Positions 1 to 8,236 of a stretch of DNA of 28,245 nt are shown in pieces. The stretch's first letter is position 1; the number at the start of each line of letters is the position of its first letter. The translations under genes and the position numbers were made by a program. The notes beneath the pieces are model-generated. The model had not been told where the DNA came from, did no database searches, and saw only the letters and a list, made by a program, of their open reading frames with translations. Origin of the DNA: Carthagonibacter sp032251515 (GTDB lineage: Bacteria; Gemmatimonadota; Gemmatimonadetes; Palauibacterales; Palauibacteraceae); contig JAVVDU010000032.1 of NCBI GenBank assembly GCA_032251515.1, forward strand, positions 1-28,245, written 5' to 3'.

Positions 1-37
1 ATCCCACCGTCATCACGCGATCGGTCCGAACTTCCAG

Positions 38-123
38 CGGAGGAGGTGGGATTCGAACCCACGCGGGCCTTTCGGCCCAACGCCTTAGCAGGGCGCCGCC
101 TTAAGCCACTCGGCCACTCCTCC
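38..123 (-). tRNA. tRNA-Ser (anticodon GCT)
   Basis: The reverse complement folds as a class II tRNA of 86 nt. The acceptor arm is GGAGGAG pairing with CTCCTCC, followed by discriminator G. The anticodon loop is CTGCTAA, giving anticodon GCT, which reads AGC and AGU serine codons. The long variable arm is a GGGCC-GAAA-GGCCC hairpin, typical of tRNA-Ser. The T loop TTCGAAT is intact. The 3' CCA is not encoded. It lies 105 nt downstream of tRNA-Gln on the same strand and is probably cotranscribed with it. Confidence 0.97.
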
Positions 124-228
124 GTCCCCGGCCCGCCGTACGCCGCCGGCCGGGTCGCAAACAAAACGGCGAAGGCCGCGAATCGGGGCCGCTGGCCCCT
201 CGGCGCTCCCTTCACCGTTCGGTCGCGA

Positions 229-301
229 TTGGCCCGCCAGGGTTCGAACCTGGAGTCTCCTGGTCCAGAGCCAGGCGTGTTGCCGGTTACACCACGGGCC
301 A
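229..301 (-). tRNA. tRNA-Gln (anticodon CTG)
   Basis: The reverse complement folds as a 73-nt cloverleaf. Acceptor TGGCCCG pairs with CGGGCCA, including the U1-A72 pair characteristic of glutamine tRNAs, and the discriminator is A. The anticodon stem CCTGG/CCAGG encloses loop CTCTGGA, giving anticodon CTG, which reads CAG. The T arm CCAGG-TTCGAAC-CCTGG is complete. CCA is not encoded. A consensus-like promoter lies just upstream at 328-356. Confidence 0.96.
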
Positions 302-327
302 TCGTTCCCCGTTCACCGGGGGCCGAG

Positions 328-356
328 AGTATAGAAGATCCACCGGTCCGGATCAA
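328..356 (-). promoter_or_regulatory. sigma70-type promoter of the tRNA-Gln/tRNA-Ser unit
   Basis: On the minus strand there is a -35 box TTGATC (351-356), a 17-bp spacer and a -10 box TATACT (328-333, five of six consensus bases). The predicted transcript start is near 321, about 20 nt before the tRNA-Gln 5' end. Spacing and strand fit exactly what a tRNA promoter should look like. It sits in the gap downstream of the minus-strand gene ending at 378. Confidence 0.75.
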
Positions 357-377
357 GCCGACGGGCCCGTTCCCGCG

Positions 378-677
378 TCAGCTCGAGACGCTTCGGTGCA
401 GGTCGCCGGCACCCCCTCTCTCGCCGGCCCCCGCCTCCAGCTCCGCGTCGATCCGGGCGAGCCGGTCATCGGCCAGGGCCGCCTCCTCGCCCGGCTCGAA
501 CCAGGTGATCTCGGTGAACGTTCCGGGCGCGTCGGCGCTCTCGTACAACTCCGCCCGGATCCCCATGGTGAACAGAGTGCCCGTCCACTCGGTCCATGCC
601 CGCAGGTACCGCTCCCGCCCCTTCGGCGGAACCGTCGCCCTCACGATCCGCAGCCTCACGTCACCATCCTCCGTCAC
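378..677 (-). CDS. small protein of 99 aa, possible dimeric alpha-beta barrel fold
   Basis: I do not recognise a named family with certainty. The chosen start is GTG at 677, which overlaps the TGA stop of the upstream regulator as GTGA, a usual sign of translational coupling. A second in-frame GTG six codons in is an alternative. Residues 7-80 alternate beta-strand-like and helical stretches, with strand-like RLRIVRATV, helix-like RERYLRAWTEW, strand-like RAELYES and FTEITWFEP, then an acidic helix. That layout resembles small ferredoxin-like or antibiotic-biosynthesis-monooxygenase-like dimeric barrel proteins, but this is an impression from pattern only. No signal peptide or membrane segment is seen. 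The coupling suggests it works with, or is controlled by, the GntR-type protein. Confidence 0.65.
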   Translation of the reverse strand: MTEDGDVRLRIVRATVPPKGRERYLRAWTEWTGTLFTMGIRAELYESADAPGTFTEITWFEPGEEAALADDRLARIDAELEAGAGERGGAGDLHRSVSS

Positions 678-1627
678 GGGTCCGCGCGTCCCAGGAGGCC
701 GAGAAGCTCGGTGGCCGGGCGGGCCGGGACAAGGCGCAGGGGAAGGACTCCCGTCGCACCCGGCCGGGTGTGGCCGCCCGCCCGTGGCCCCGGCGTGGCA
801 ACCGCTGAGAGGTGCATCGCGTCGGCGAGGAGGATCGTGGCCCGCGCCCGCAGCCGGCGCATCCCGGGGCCGTCGCCGGAGGCCGCCGCCACGAAGCCCA
901 CCTCGGCTCCGCACACCGCCGCCACCGCCTCGCGGGCCATCCGCCTCACATCGGAGCTCGCGCTCAGGACGCCGACGACGACCGGGTACGACAGGGCCGC
1001 GAGCGACTCGAGCAGGGCGCTCCGCAGGCCGACCGGCAGGAGAAGCGGACGCAGGGAGGCGCGATCGGGCCGCCCGGCGATCCGCACCGTCACCTCCGCC
1101 TCAGCATCCGCGTCGACCCCGGGCGGCAGGACGCGGACCGGCAGCCAGCCGAAATCCACGCCGGGCAGGAGGCCCGGGTCGCTGGCGACGGTCCGCAGCG
1201 CGAACGCGCCGAGCAGGTCTCGCAGTTCCCGTCCCACGACATCGGCCAGGGTCGGTTCGTCTGAGATCAGGAGGACCCTGCGGAGGCGGAGCGCCGCGGC
1301 CAGGCTCGCCAGCCGGACCGGAAGAGCCTCGGCAGCCCCGGCCAGTAGACGTTGAACCGGACCCGAGCGCCGGGCCACGTAGATGCCCCCGCCCGGGATC
1401 GTCCGCACGAGTCCCCGGCGTCCGAGCTCACGGTAGGCCGCCGCCGCGGTGTCCCGGTGGACCCCGCAGGCCGCCCCGAGCGATCGCACGCTCGGAAGGC
1501 GATCGCCCGCCTCCCAGGAGCCCTCGAAGATCTGTCCCTCGAGGCGCATCGCGATCTGGCGACGCGGCGGCACGGACGACTCGCGCACGACTCGAAGCGG
1601 CGCCCCGGACCTTTCCCTTCGCTCCAT
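674..1627 (-). CDS. GntR-family transcriptional regulator with an uncharacterised C-terminal domain
   Basis: The 317-aa protein begins with a GntR-type winged helix at about residues 20-86, with the hallmark sequence around GDRLPSVRSLG (41-51), the recognition helix GVHRDTAAAAYRELGRRG and wing GGGIYVARR. This domain binds operator DNA. The C-terminal 220 residues are not the usual FadR or UTRA domain nor an aminotransferase-like domain. They contain strand-like segments such as RVLLISDE and YPVVVGVLS, suggesting an alpha/beta effector domain, but I cannot name it. The start ATG at 1627 has a GGAGGA-like Shine-Dalgarno a few bases upstream. The stop overlaps the GTG of the 99-aa gene, so the pair is probably one operon. 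The effector and targets are unknown. Confidence 0.8.
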   Translation of the reverse strand: MERRERSGAPLRVVRESSVPPRRQIAMRLEGQIFEGSWEAGDRLPSVRSLGAACGVHRDTAAAAYRELGRRGLVRTIPGGGIYVARRSGPVQRLLAGAAEALPVRLASLAAALRLRRVLLISDEPTLADVVGRELRDLLGAFALRTVASDPGLLPGVDFGWLPVRVLPPGVDADAEAEVTVRIAGRPDRASLRPLLLPVGLRSALLESLAALSYPVVVGVLSASSDVRRMAREAVAAVCGAEVGFVAAASGDGPGMRRLRARATILLADAMHLSAVATPGPRAGGHTRPGATGVLPLRLVPARPATELLGLLGRADP

Positions 1628-1751
1628 CCCGTCCTCCCCCGCCCGGTGGCGCCCTTCGAGCTCTCCGCTGCCGCTTCGCTCCTCCCACCCGGGTCGCTGC
1701 GAAGGCGCGTTTCCGTGCGCCTCGATGCCTTTCCGCGCCCGGCGGGACGTG

Positions 1752-1757
1752 TATATT
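1752..1757 (+). promoter_or_regulatory. possible -10 element upstream of the saccharopine dehydrogenase-family gene
   Basis: TATATT stands out in a GC-rich 230-bp divergent intergenic region (1628-1857). A start near 1764 would give a leader of roughly 94 nt to the ATG at 1858. No convincing -35 box is seen at the right distance, so support is weak. Nothing else definite is seen in this intergenic region. Confidence 0.3.
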
Positions 1758-1857
1758 CCGCGGCGTCGTCAACCGCGCGTCATCAACCCGCGCCGGACCG
1801 GTTCGCTTCCGTCGGCGCTCCGCGGTTCGTCAGCATCCCTTCATATAGAGCAAAGCC

Positions 1858-2997
1858 ATGAAATTCCTCGTACTTGGGGGCGGACTGCAGGGTTCGGCTT
1901 CCGTCTTCGACCTGCTCGCGCAGGACGACGTGACCGGGGTCACGCTGGCCGATCTCCGCGATGATGCGGGGGCCCCTTTCCTTCCCTCCGACGAGCGGCT
2001 CCGCAGCATCGCGCTCGACTTCGGAGACGAGAGCGCCGTGCGCGCCGAGATGGAGGACCACGACGTCGTTCTCTCGGCGGCGCCCTACTACTTCAACGCC
2101 GACCTGGCCCGGCTCGCCATCGAGACGGGCTGCGACTTCAGCGACCTGGGCGGCAACACGGAGATCCTGTTCCGGCAGATCGAACTGGATGCGCGCGCGA
2201 AGGAGGCCGGCGTCTCCGTCGTGCCCGACGTGGGCCTGGCTCCCGGCATGGTGAACGTGCTCGCCGCCGAGGGAATCCGGCGGCTCGACGCGGTGGAGAG
2301 CGCGAAGATGTACGTGGGCGGGCTGCCGCAGCGACCCGTGCCGCCCCTCAACTACCAGGTCGTGTATTCCCTGGAGGGCGTTCTCGACTACTACACGACC
2401 CCGTCGTGGATCGTGCGGGACGGACACCCCGTGGAGGTCGAGGCCCTCACCGAGATCGAGGAGCTCGACTTCGGCGAGGTGGGCACGCTCGAGGCCTTCC
2501 ACACCGCCGGCGGCGCGTCGATCCTGCCGTGGCGGTTCGAGGGCAAGGTGAACCGGCTCGAGTACAAGACGCTCCGCTATCCGGGCCACGCGACCCTGAT
2601 GCGCAGCATCCGGGAGCTCGGACTGCTGTCGGACGAGCCGATTCCGCTGGACGGATCGGAGGTCGTCCCTCGCGACGTGACGATCGCGGTCCTGAAGCCG
2701 CAGCTCACGCGCCCCGGCGAGCCCGACCTCGTGGCGCTCCGCGTCGTGGTCCGCGGCACGAAGAGCGGCCGGCCCGCGGCGCATCGTTGGGACCTGCTGG
2801 ACCGGGAGGACCCGGCCACCGGCATCACCGCCATGGAGCGGACGACCGGCTTCACGCTGGCGATCGTCGGGCTCCTGATGGGCCGCGACGTGATCGACCG
2901 GCCGGGCGTCATGCCGCCGGACGAGGGGATTCCCGTCGAACCGTACCTCGCGGAGCTGGAGCGGCGCGGGATCCAAGTGCGGTACTCGCAGCCCTGA
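1858..2997 (+). CDS. saccharopine dehydrogenase family protein, lysine 6-dehydrogenase-like
   Basis: The 379-aa protein opens with MKFLVLGGGLQG, a Rossmann nucleotide-binding loop (GGGLQG, residues 7-12). The order of a saccharopine-dehydrogenase NADP-binding domain followed by its C-terminal catalytic domain is clear, including the stretch VVPDVGLAPGMVNVLA. Single-domain proteins of this length include lysine 6-dehydrogenase and saccharopine reductases, which act on the epsilon-amino side of lysine or on related amino acid adducts in the cytoplasm. Exact substrate cannot be read from sequence. The ATG at 1858 follows an A/T-richer stretch without a strong Shine-Dalgarno. It is transcribed alone, divergent from the GntR gene and convergent with polX, whose stop lies 38 bp away. 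Confidence 0.85.
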   Translation: MKFLVLGGGLQGSASVFDLLAQDDVTGVTLADLRDDAGAPFLPSDERLRSIALDFGDESAVRAEMEDHDVVLSAAPYYFNADLARLAIETGCDFSDLGGNTEILFRQIELDARAKEAGVSVVPDVGLAPGMVNVLAAEGIRRLDAVESAKMYVGGLPQRPVPPLNYQVVYSLEGVLDYYTTPSWIVRDGHPVEVEALTEIEELDFGEVGTLEAFHTAGGASILPWRFEGKVNRLEYKTLRYPGHATLMRSIRELGLLSDEPIPLDGSEVVPRDVTIAVLKPQLTRPGEPDLVALRVVVRGTKSGRPAAHRWDLLDREDPATGITAMERTTGFTLAIVGLLMGRDVIDRPGVMPPDEGIPVEPYLAELERRGIQVRYSQP

Positions 2998-3012
2998 TCC
3001 GGGGCGGAGGGA

Positions 3013-3048
3013 TCGGCCGCCCGGCTCATCGGGCTCAGCGGCGGCCGA
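3013..3048. terminator. possible bidirectional terminator hairpin between convergent genes
   Basis: A perfect 9-bp inverted repeat, TCGGCCGCC (3013-3021) and GGCGGCCGA (3040-3048), encloses an 18-nt loop. It sits between the saccharopine dehydrogenase-family gene and polX, with its right arm overlapping the last codons of polX. There is no T tract on either side, so intrinsic termination is only a possibility. Confidence 0.3.
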
Positions 3049-4956
3049 GGGCCTCCAGCATCGCGGGCAGCGGCAGCGTGTTCAGGACGTCGGCGGGCTC
3101 GAGCCNNNNNNNNNNNNNNNNNNNNNNNNNNNNNNNNNNNNNNNNNNNNNNNNNNNNNNNNNNNNNNNNNNNNNNNNNNNNNNNNNNNNNNNNNNNNNNN
3201 NNNNNGCCTCCAGCATCGCGGGCAGCGGCAGCGTGTTCAGGACGTCGGCGGGCTCGAGCCAGGCGCGGCGGGCCTGCTCGACGCCGTAGGAAATCAGGTC
3301 GAGCTCGCGGACGCGGTGGGCGTCCGTGCTGATCACGACCTTCACGCCCTTCTCCTTCGCCCGCACGAGGTGCGTGTCCTTGAGGTCGAGGCGGGCGGGG
3401 TGGGCGTTCAGCTCGACGGCCACGTGGTGCTCGGCGCACGCCTCGAGCACCGCATCGAGGTCGAAGGCGAACGGATCCCGCTCGTTCAGAATGCGGCCGG
3501 TCGGGTGGGCGAGTATGTCCACCCGCGGGTGCCGCACGGCGGCGAGGATCCGCTCGGTCTGCTCGGCGGCGGGCAGGTCGAAGCGGGAGTGGACGCTCGC
3601 CACCACGATGTCGAGCCGCTCCAGCCACTCCTCCTCGAGGTCGAGGGAGCCGTCGGCGAGGATGTCCACCTCCATACTCCGCAGCAGGCGGATCCCGTCG
3701 TGGCGGTCCGTGACCGCGTCGATCTCCTCCCACTGCCGGGCCAGCTTCGCGGCGTCCATGCCGCCGGTCATCGCGAGGGCCTTGGAGTGGTCGGTGAGGG
3801 CGAAGTACTCGTAGCCTCGCTCCTCGCAGGCCTGCAGCATCTCCTCGATCGAGTTCTTCCCGTCCGACCAGGTGGAGTGCATCTGGAGATCGCCGCGGAT
3901 GTCGTCGAGGGTCAGGAGAGTGGGCAGGTCGCCCGCCTCGGCGGCGGCGATCTCGCCCCGGTCCTCGCGCAGCTCGGGGGGGATCCACGGCAGGCCGAGG
4001 GCCTCGTAGACCTCCTCCTCGGTGCGGCCCGCCACGCGGTCGCCGCGCGCTCGGCCCGGGTCGGAATCCTCGTCGCCGCCGGCCTCCTCGACGACCTCGA
4101 ACACGCCGTACTCCGACACGGTGAGGCCGCGCTCCAGGGCGCGGCGGCGCAGCGCGACGTTGTGCTCCTTGGAGCCGGTGAAGTAGACGAGGGCCGCCCC
4201 GTAGCTCGCGGCGGGCAGGATCCGCAGGTCCACCTGCAGGCCCGAGCGCAGGTGCACGGTGCCCCGCGTGTCACCCGCCTTGTCCACCTCGGCCACCTGC
4301 CGCCAGCCGGTGAACCGCTCCATCACCGGGCCCGGCTCGTCGGACTCGACGAGGAGGTCGACGTCCCCCACCGTCTCCCGGCGGCGGCGCCAGGAGCCGG
4401 CCACGTCGAGGCGGCCGACCCTCGGGTCCTCCCGCAGGTGCTCGACGAGCGGGCGCACGAGCTGGTCGACGTCGGAGAGGCGGAAGCGCTTCTCGCGCGA
4501 CTGGTACGTCTCGACCGCGGCGAGGATCTTCTTCTCGGTCTTCTCCCCGAACCCCTCGAGCGCCGCGAGCCGGCCCGCCGCGGCGGCCTCGGCGACTCCC
4601 GCGACGTCGGTGATCCCCAGCTCGCGCCACATCTTCGCGACCTTCTTCGGCCCCACGCCGGGCAGCCGCGTGATCTCGACGAGGGAGCGCGGCACCTCCT
4701 CGGCCAGGTCGTCCAGTTCGGCCAGGCGTCCGGTCCGCGCGAGCTGGGCGATGTGGGACGCCATGTCCTTGCCGATCGCCGGCAGCTCGGTGAGGTCGGC
4801 CCCCTCCTCCACGAGCCGGCGCACGGGCACGGGGTGCTCCTCGACCGTGCGGGCGGCGTTGCGGTAGGCCCGGACCCGGAACGGGTTCACGCCGCCCCGG
4901 ATCTCGAGCAGGTCGGCGAACTCCTTGAGGGCTGCTGCGATCTCGAGGTTCTCCAT
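3035..4956 (-). CDS. polX: DNA polymerase X family protein with C-terminal PHP domain
   Basis: After collapsing the spurious gap the gene encodes 588 aa, normal for bacterial PolX (about 570-580). It fills short gaps in DNA during base excision repair; the PHP domain adds 3'-5' exonuclease and AP endonuclease activities in characterised homologues. The N-terminal 8-kDa-like region carries helix-hairpin-helix motifs (LPAIGKDMASHI about 58-69; LPGVGPKKVAKMW about 98-110). The nucleotidyltransferase core has GSWRRRRETVGDVDLLVE with G187-S188 and metal ligands D198 and D200, plus D243 in VDLRI. The PHP domain (about 355-588) has DLQMHSTWSDG (H360), LTDHS (D389, H390), H456 and STDAHR (D545, H547). 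The ATG at 4956 shares its A with the ligA TGA stop, implying coupled translation. As given in this window the frame is broken by the 155-base insertion at 3106-3260. Confidence 0.93.
3051..3260. repeat. exact 55-bp direct duplication flanking the N gap (assembly overlap)
   Basis: Bases 3051-3105 and 3206-3260 are identical over all 55 positions, and each copy directly abuts the run of N. If one copy and the Ns are removed (155 bases), polX becomes a single uninterrupted reading frame ending in a normal stop at 3035. This is the picture expected when two contigs that overlap by exactly one k-mer are scaffolded without merging. It is therefore most likely not a biological repeat. Confidence 0.9.
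3106..3205. other. scaffold gap of 100 N
   Basis: Exactly 100 undetermined bases lie inside the 3' end of polX. The round length is a conventional placeholder, and the flanking 55-bp identity suggests that no sequence is actually missing. Confidence 0.98.
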
Positions 4957-7025
4957 CAGCCCGCCTCCGCGCCGCCGGGCTCCGCCTTCGCTCCGGTCTC
5001 TGTCCCGGCCTCGCCCTCCGCCTCCGCCAGCAGCGCGAGGAAGCCGGCCTCGTCCAGGACGGTCACGCCGAGCTCGCGGGCCCGGTCCAGCTTCGAGCCC
5101 GGGTCGTCGCCCGCCACCACGTAGTCGGTCCTGCCGCTCACGCTGCCGGTGGCCTTCGCGCCGAGCGCCTCGACCCGCCGCTTCGCCTCCTCGCGGCTCA
5201 GCTCCGCCAGCCCGCCGGTGAACACGAACGTCTTCCCGGCGAGCGCGTCCGCCGCGACGGGCCGCGCGGGGGCCCGCAGCTCCTCCATGCACGCCAGCAG
5301 GCGGTCGAGGTTCCTGGCGTTGTGCGGCTCGGCGAAGAAGCCGGCGATCCGCCCGGCCATCACGGGGCCGACGCCCGGCACCGCCTGCAGCGCGTCCTCG
5401 TCCGCCGCCCGCAGGGCGTCGATCGACCCGAAGTGCGCCGCGAGGTCGCGGGCCACGGCCACGCCGACCTCGGGGATGCCGAGCCCGTGGAGGAACCGCG
5501 AGAGCTCGGTGCGGCGGGCGGCGGCGATCGCCTGCACGAGATTGCGCGCGGAGGTCTCGGCGAACCCCTCGAGGGGCGTGAGCTGCTCCGCCGCGAGGTC
5601 GAACAGGTCCGGCACGGCGCGCACCAGCTCCCGGTCCACGAGCAGGCGGGCCGTCTCCTCTCCCAGCCCCTCGATGTCGAGCGCGTGCCGGGAGCCGAAG
5701 TGCTGGATGCGGCCGGCGAGCTGGGCGGGACAGGCGAACGAGTTCGGGCAGACGGTGAACGGCCCGCGCTCCTCGAGCGCCGTCCCGCACGACGGACAGG
5801 CCTCCGGCATGCGGAAGGCCTCACCGCGGTCGCGCCCCTCCTCCGCGATCCGCTCGACGACCTGCGGGATCACGTCGCCCGCGCGCTGGACCCGTACGAG
5901 GTCGCCTTCCCGCACGTCCTTGCGGGCCACCTCCTCGCGGTTGTGCAGGGAGGCGCGGCCGACGGTCACGCCCCCGATCTCGACCGGGCGCATCAGGGCC
6001 ACCGGGGTGACGACCCCGGTGCGGCCGACGCTCGGGACGATCGACAGGATCCGCGTCACCTCCGCCCGCGGCGGAAACTTCCAGGCGAACGCCCAGCGCG
6101 GGTGCCGAGACGTGGTGCCGACCTCCGACCGGGCCGCCAGGTCGTCGAGCTTCAGCACGATCCCGTCGATCTCGAACGGGAGATCGTCGCGGCGGGACAG
6201 GAAGTCCGCGTGGATCCCGCGGGCCTCCTCCAGGGTCGCGGCGGGACGCGACAGGTCGCTGACTCGAAAGCCCCAGTCGCGCAGCGCCTCGAGCGTGGCC
6301 CGCTGCGTGGCTGGCTCCGGGCCGGCCGTCGCGAGGATGTCGTAGGCGTACGCCTCGAGCGGGCGGGCGGCGGTGATGGACGGATCGAGCTGGCGCAGCG
6401 ACCCGGCGGCGGCATTCCGCGGGTTCGCAAACGGCTCCTTTCCTTCCTCCAGGAGCCGTTCGTTCAGGGCATCGAACGCCTCCATGCGCATCAGGACCTC
6501 GCCCCGGACTGCCAGCGTCCCGGCCACCGGGCGGGCGTCATCGCGCAGCCGGAGCGGCACGGACCGGATGGTGCGGACGTTCGGCGTGATCCCTTCGCCG
6601 CGCATCCCGTCGCCGCGCGTGGAGGCGCGCGCGAGGATCCCGTCCTCGTAGACGAGCTCGACGGACAGGCCGTCGAACTTCGGCTCCACGACGTACGCGA
6701 CCCGGTCGGGCCCGAGCGCCCGGCGGAGCCGGTCGTCGAACCGGCGCGCCTCGTCCTCCGACGCCCCGGAGTCGAGGCTCAGCATGGGGGCGGCGTGCTC
6801 GACCGCGGGGAACTTCTCCGAGGGACGGCCCGCCACGCGCCGGGTGGGCGAATCGGGCGCGCGCAGGTCGGGGAACGCCTCCTCGAGCTCCCGCAGCTCG
6901 CGGAACAGTTCGTCGTACGCGGCATCGGAGATCTCCGGCGCGTCGCGCACGTAGTACAGCCAGTCGTGCCGGCGGATCTCCTCGCGGAGCTCCGCGATGC
7001 GGCGGCGGGCCTTTTCCTTGTCCAT
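4956..7025 (-). CDS. ligA: NAD+-dependent DNA ligase LigA
   Basis: The 689-aa protein seals nicks in replication and repair, using NAD+ to adenylate itself. All family parts are in order: domain Ia with HDWLYYVRDAPEISDAAYDEL (residues 20-40), the adenylation site KFDG with nucleophile K116, an OB-fold region, a four-cysteine zinc finger (C410, C413, C426, C432), helix-hairpin-helix repeats (about 445-560) and a C-terminal BRCT domain (about 590-668). The C-terminal tail is acidic and alanine/glycine-rich. I chose the ATG at 7025 because MDKEKARRRIAELREEI matches the usual LigA amino end; longer in-frame extensions are low-complexity. polX follows with a one-base overlap, and nadA is divergent across a 178-bp gap. 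Confidence 0.97.
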   Translation of the reverse strand: MDKEKARRRIAELREEIRRHDWLYYVRDAPEISDAAYDELFRELRELEEAFPDLRAPDSPTRRVAGRPSEKFPAVEHAAPMLSLDSGASEDEARRFDDRLRRALGPDRVAYVVEPKFDGLSVELVYEDGILARASTRGDGMRGEGITPNVRTIRSVPLRLRDDARPVAGTLAVRGEVLMRMEAFDALNERLLEEGKEPFANPRNAAAGSLRQLDPSITAARPLEAYAYDILATAGPEPATQRATLEALRDWGFRVSDLSRPAATLEEARGIHADFLSRRDDLPFEIDGIVLKLDDLAARSEVGTTSRHPRWAFAWKFPPRAEVTRILSIVPSVGRTGVVTPVALMRPVEIGGVTVGRASLHNREEVARKDVREGDLVRVQRAGDVIPQVVERIAEEGRDRGEAFRMPEACPSCGTALEERGPFTVCPNSFACPAQLAGRIQHFGSRHALDIEGLGEETARLLVDRELVRAVPDLFDLAAEQLTPLEGFAETSARNLVQAIAAARRTELSRFLHGLGIPEVGVAVARDLAAHFGSIDALRAADEDALQAVPGVGPVMAGRIAGFFAEPHNARNLDRLLACMEELRAPARPVAADALAGKTFVFTGGLAELSREEAKRRVEALGAKATGSVSGRTDYVVAGDDPGSKLDRARELGVTVLDEAGFLALLAEAEGEAGTETGAKAEPGGAEAG

Positions 7026-7203
7026 GCGTCCGCGGGCCGGGGAAGACGGAGCGGTCGGCGGCGCGGGCGTCCCGCGCGGGGGCGCCGGAGGCGTATCCCG
7101 GCCGGTATCCGGGCCGGAACCCCATCGCCGTGCTATCGTATCACGGAAGCAATCTACCACGGCCCGGCCCGCCGGGTCAGCGGGGCACCCAGGGGAGGCG
7201 AGG

Positions 7204-8211
7204 ATGCCCGATGTCCTGACGTTCACGCCCGAGGTCGCCGCGGCGACCGATGCCATATACGAGAAGATCCGCGACTCCGTCCCCCGCTTCGAGTGGGAGA
7301 TGAAGGCGCCGCTCATCGCCGAGATCCGCCGGCTCAAGGTGGAACGGAACGCCGTGATCCTGGCCCACAACTACATGGTGCCAGAGATCTTCCACGGCAT
7401 CGGCGACCAGGTTGGCGACTCGCTTGGCCTCTCGATCGCCGCGCGGGACGTCGAGGCCGACGTCATCGTGTTCTGCGGCGTCCACTTCATGGCCGAGACG
7501 GCCAAGATCCTGAACCCCTCGAAGACGGTCCTCATCCCCGACCTCGACGCCGGCTGCTCGCTGTCCGAGAGCATCACGCCCGCGGACGTCCGGCTGCTGA
7601 AGGAACGCCATCCCGGGGTCCCGGTGGTCACGTACGTGAACACGCCCGCGTCGATCAAGGCGGAGTCGGACATCTGCTGCACGTCGGCGAACGCCGTCGC
7701 GGTCGTGGAGTCGCTGGGCGTCCCGCGCGTGATCTTCCTGCCGGACGAGTACCTGGCGCGGAACGTCGCGAAGCAGACCGACGTCGGGGTCATCGCCTGG
7801 AAGGGCCGCTGCATCGTGCACGAGCAGTTCACCGTGGACGAGATTCGCGCCTACCGCGACCAGTACCCCGGCATCGAGGTGATCGCGCACCCGGAGTGCT
7901 CGCCCGAGGTCTGTGACGAGGCGGACTTCGTGGGCTCCACCACGGGAATGATCGACTACCTGGACCGCGCGCGTTCCAACCGCGTCATCATGGTCACGGA
8001 ATGTTCGATGTCGGACAACGTGATGGAGGCGCACCCGAACCTCCGGTTCGTGCGTCCCTGCACGATCTGCCCGCACATGAAGAAGATCACGCTCGAGAAG
8101 ACCCTCGCTTCCCTGCGGGAGATGCAGCACGAGATCCGCCTCGAGGAAGGACTGCGGCAGCGGGCCCTCGTGGCGGTGGAGCGGATGCTGGAGGTGGGCC
8201 GGAAGGACTGA
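7204..8211 (+). CDS. nadA: quinolinate synthase NadA
   Basis: The 335-aa enzyme condenses iminoaspartate with dihydroxyacetone phosphate to give quinolinate, the first ring of NAD biosynthesis, using an oxygen-sensitive [4Fe-4S] cluster with three cysteine ligands. The likely ligands are C91 in FCGVHFMAETA, C159 in ICCTSANA and C289 in CTICPHMKK. AHNYMVPEIF (54-63) and the HPEC motif at 229-232 are also characteristic. The ATG at 7204 follows a strong purine-rich Shine-Dalgarno (GGGAGGCGAGG). No nadB or nadC is adjacent. It is divergent from ligA, the NAD+-consuming ligase, and converges on the UDG gene, whose stop is 25 bp downstream. Confidence 0.97.
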   Translation: MPDVLTFTPEVAAATDAIYEKIRDSVPRFEWEMKAPLIAEIRRLKVERNAVILAHNYMVPEIFHGIGDQVGDSLGLSIAARDVEADVIVFCGVHFMAETAKILNPSKTVLIPDLDAGCSLSESITPADVRLLKERHPGVPVVTYVNTPASIKAESDICCTSANAVAVVESLGVPRVIFLPDEYLARNVAKQTDVGVIAWKGRCIVHEQFTVDEIRAYRDQYPGIEVIAHPECSPEVCDEADFVGSTTGMIDYLDRARSNRVIMVTECSMSDNVMEAHPNLRFVRPCTICPHMKKITLEKTLASLREMQHEIRLEEGLRQRALVAVERMLEVGRKD

Positions 8212-8236
8212 CGCGGGAGCGGGGCGCCGTCGAGGC

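Noticed and set aside
46..1848. A 600-codon plus-strand open frame covering both tRNAs and the GntR-type gene
   Set aside because: It runs through two tRNA genes and antisense to a clear regulator, and its product is low-complexity Arg/Pro/Ser/Gly. Long spurious frames are expected at this GC content.
3051..3260. A true tandem duplication within polX
   Set aside because: It would disrupt the reading frame of an otherwise intact gene and coincides exactly with the edges of the N run, which fits an assembly overlap better.
7090..7140. Promoters in the ligA-nadA divergent region
   Set aside because: TATCGT-like hexamers occur near 7134, but no -35 box lies at a suitable distance on either strand. 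The CCGG-rich inverted repeats there are expected by chance at this composition.
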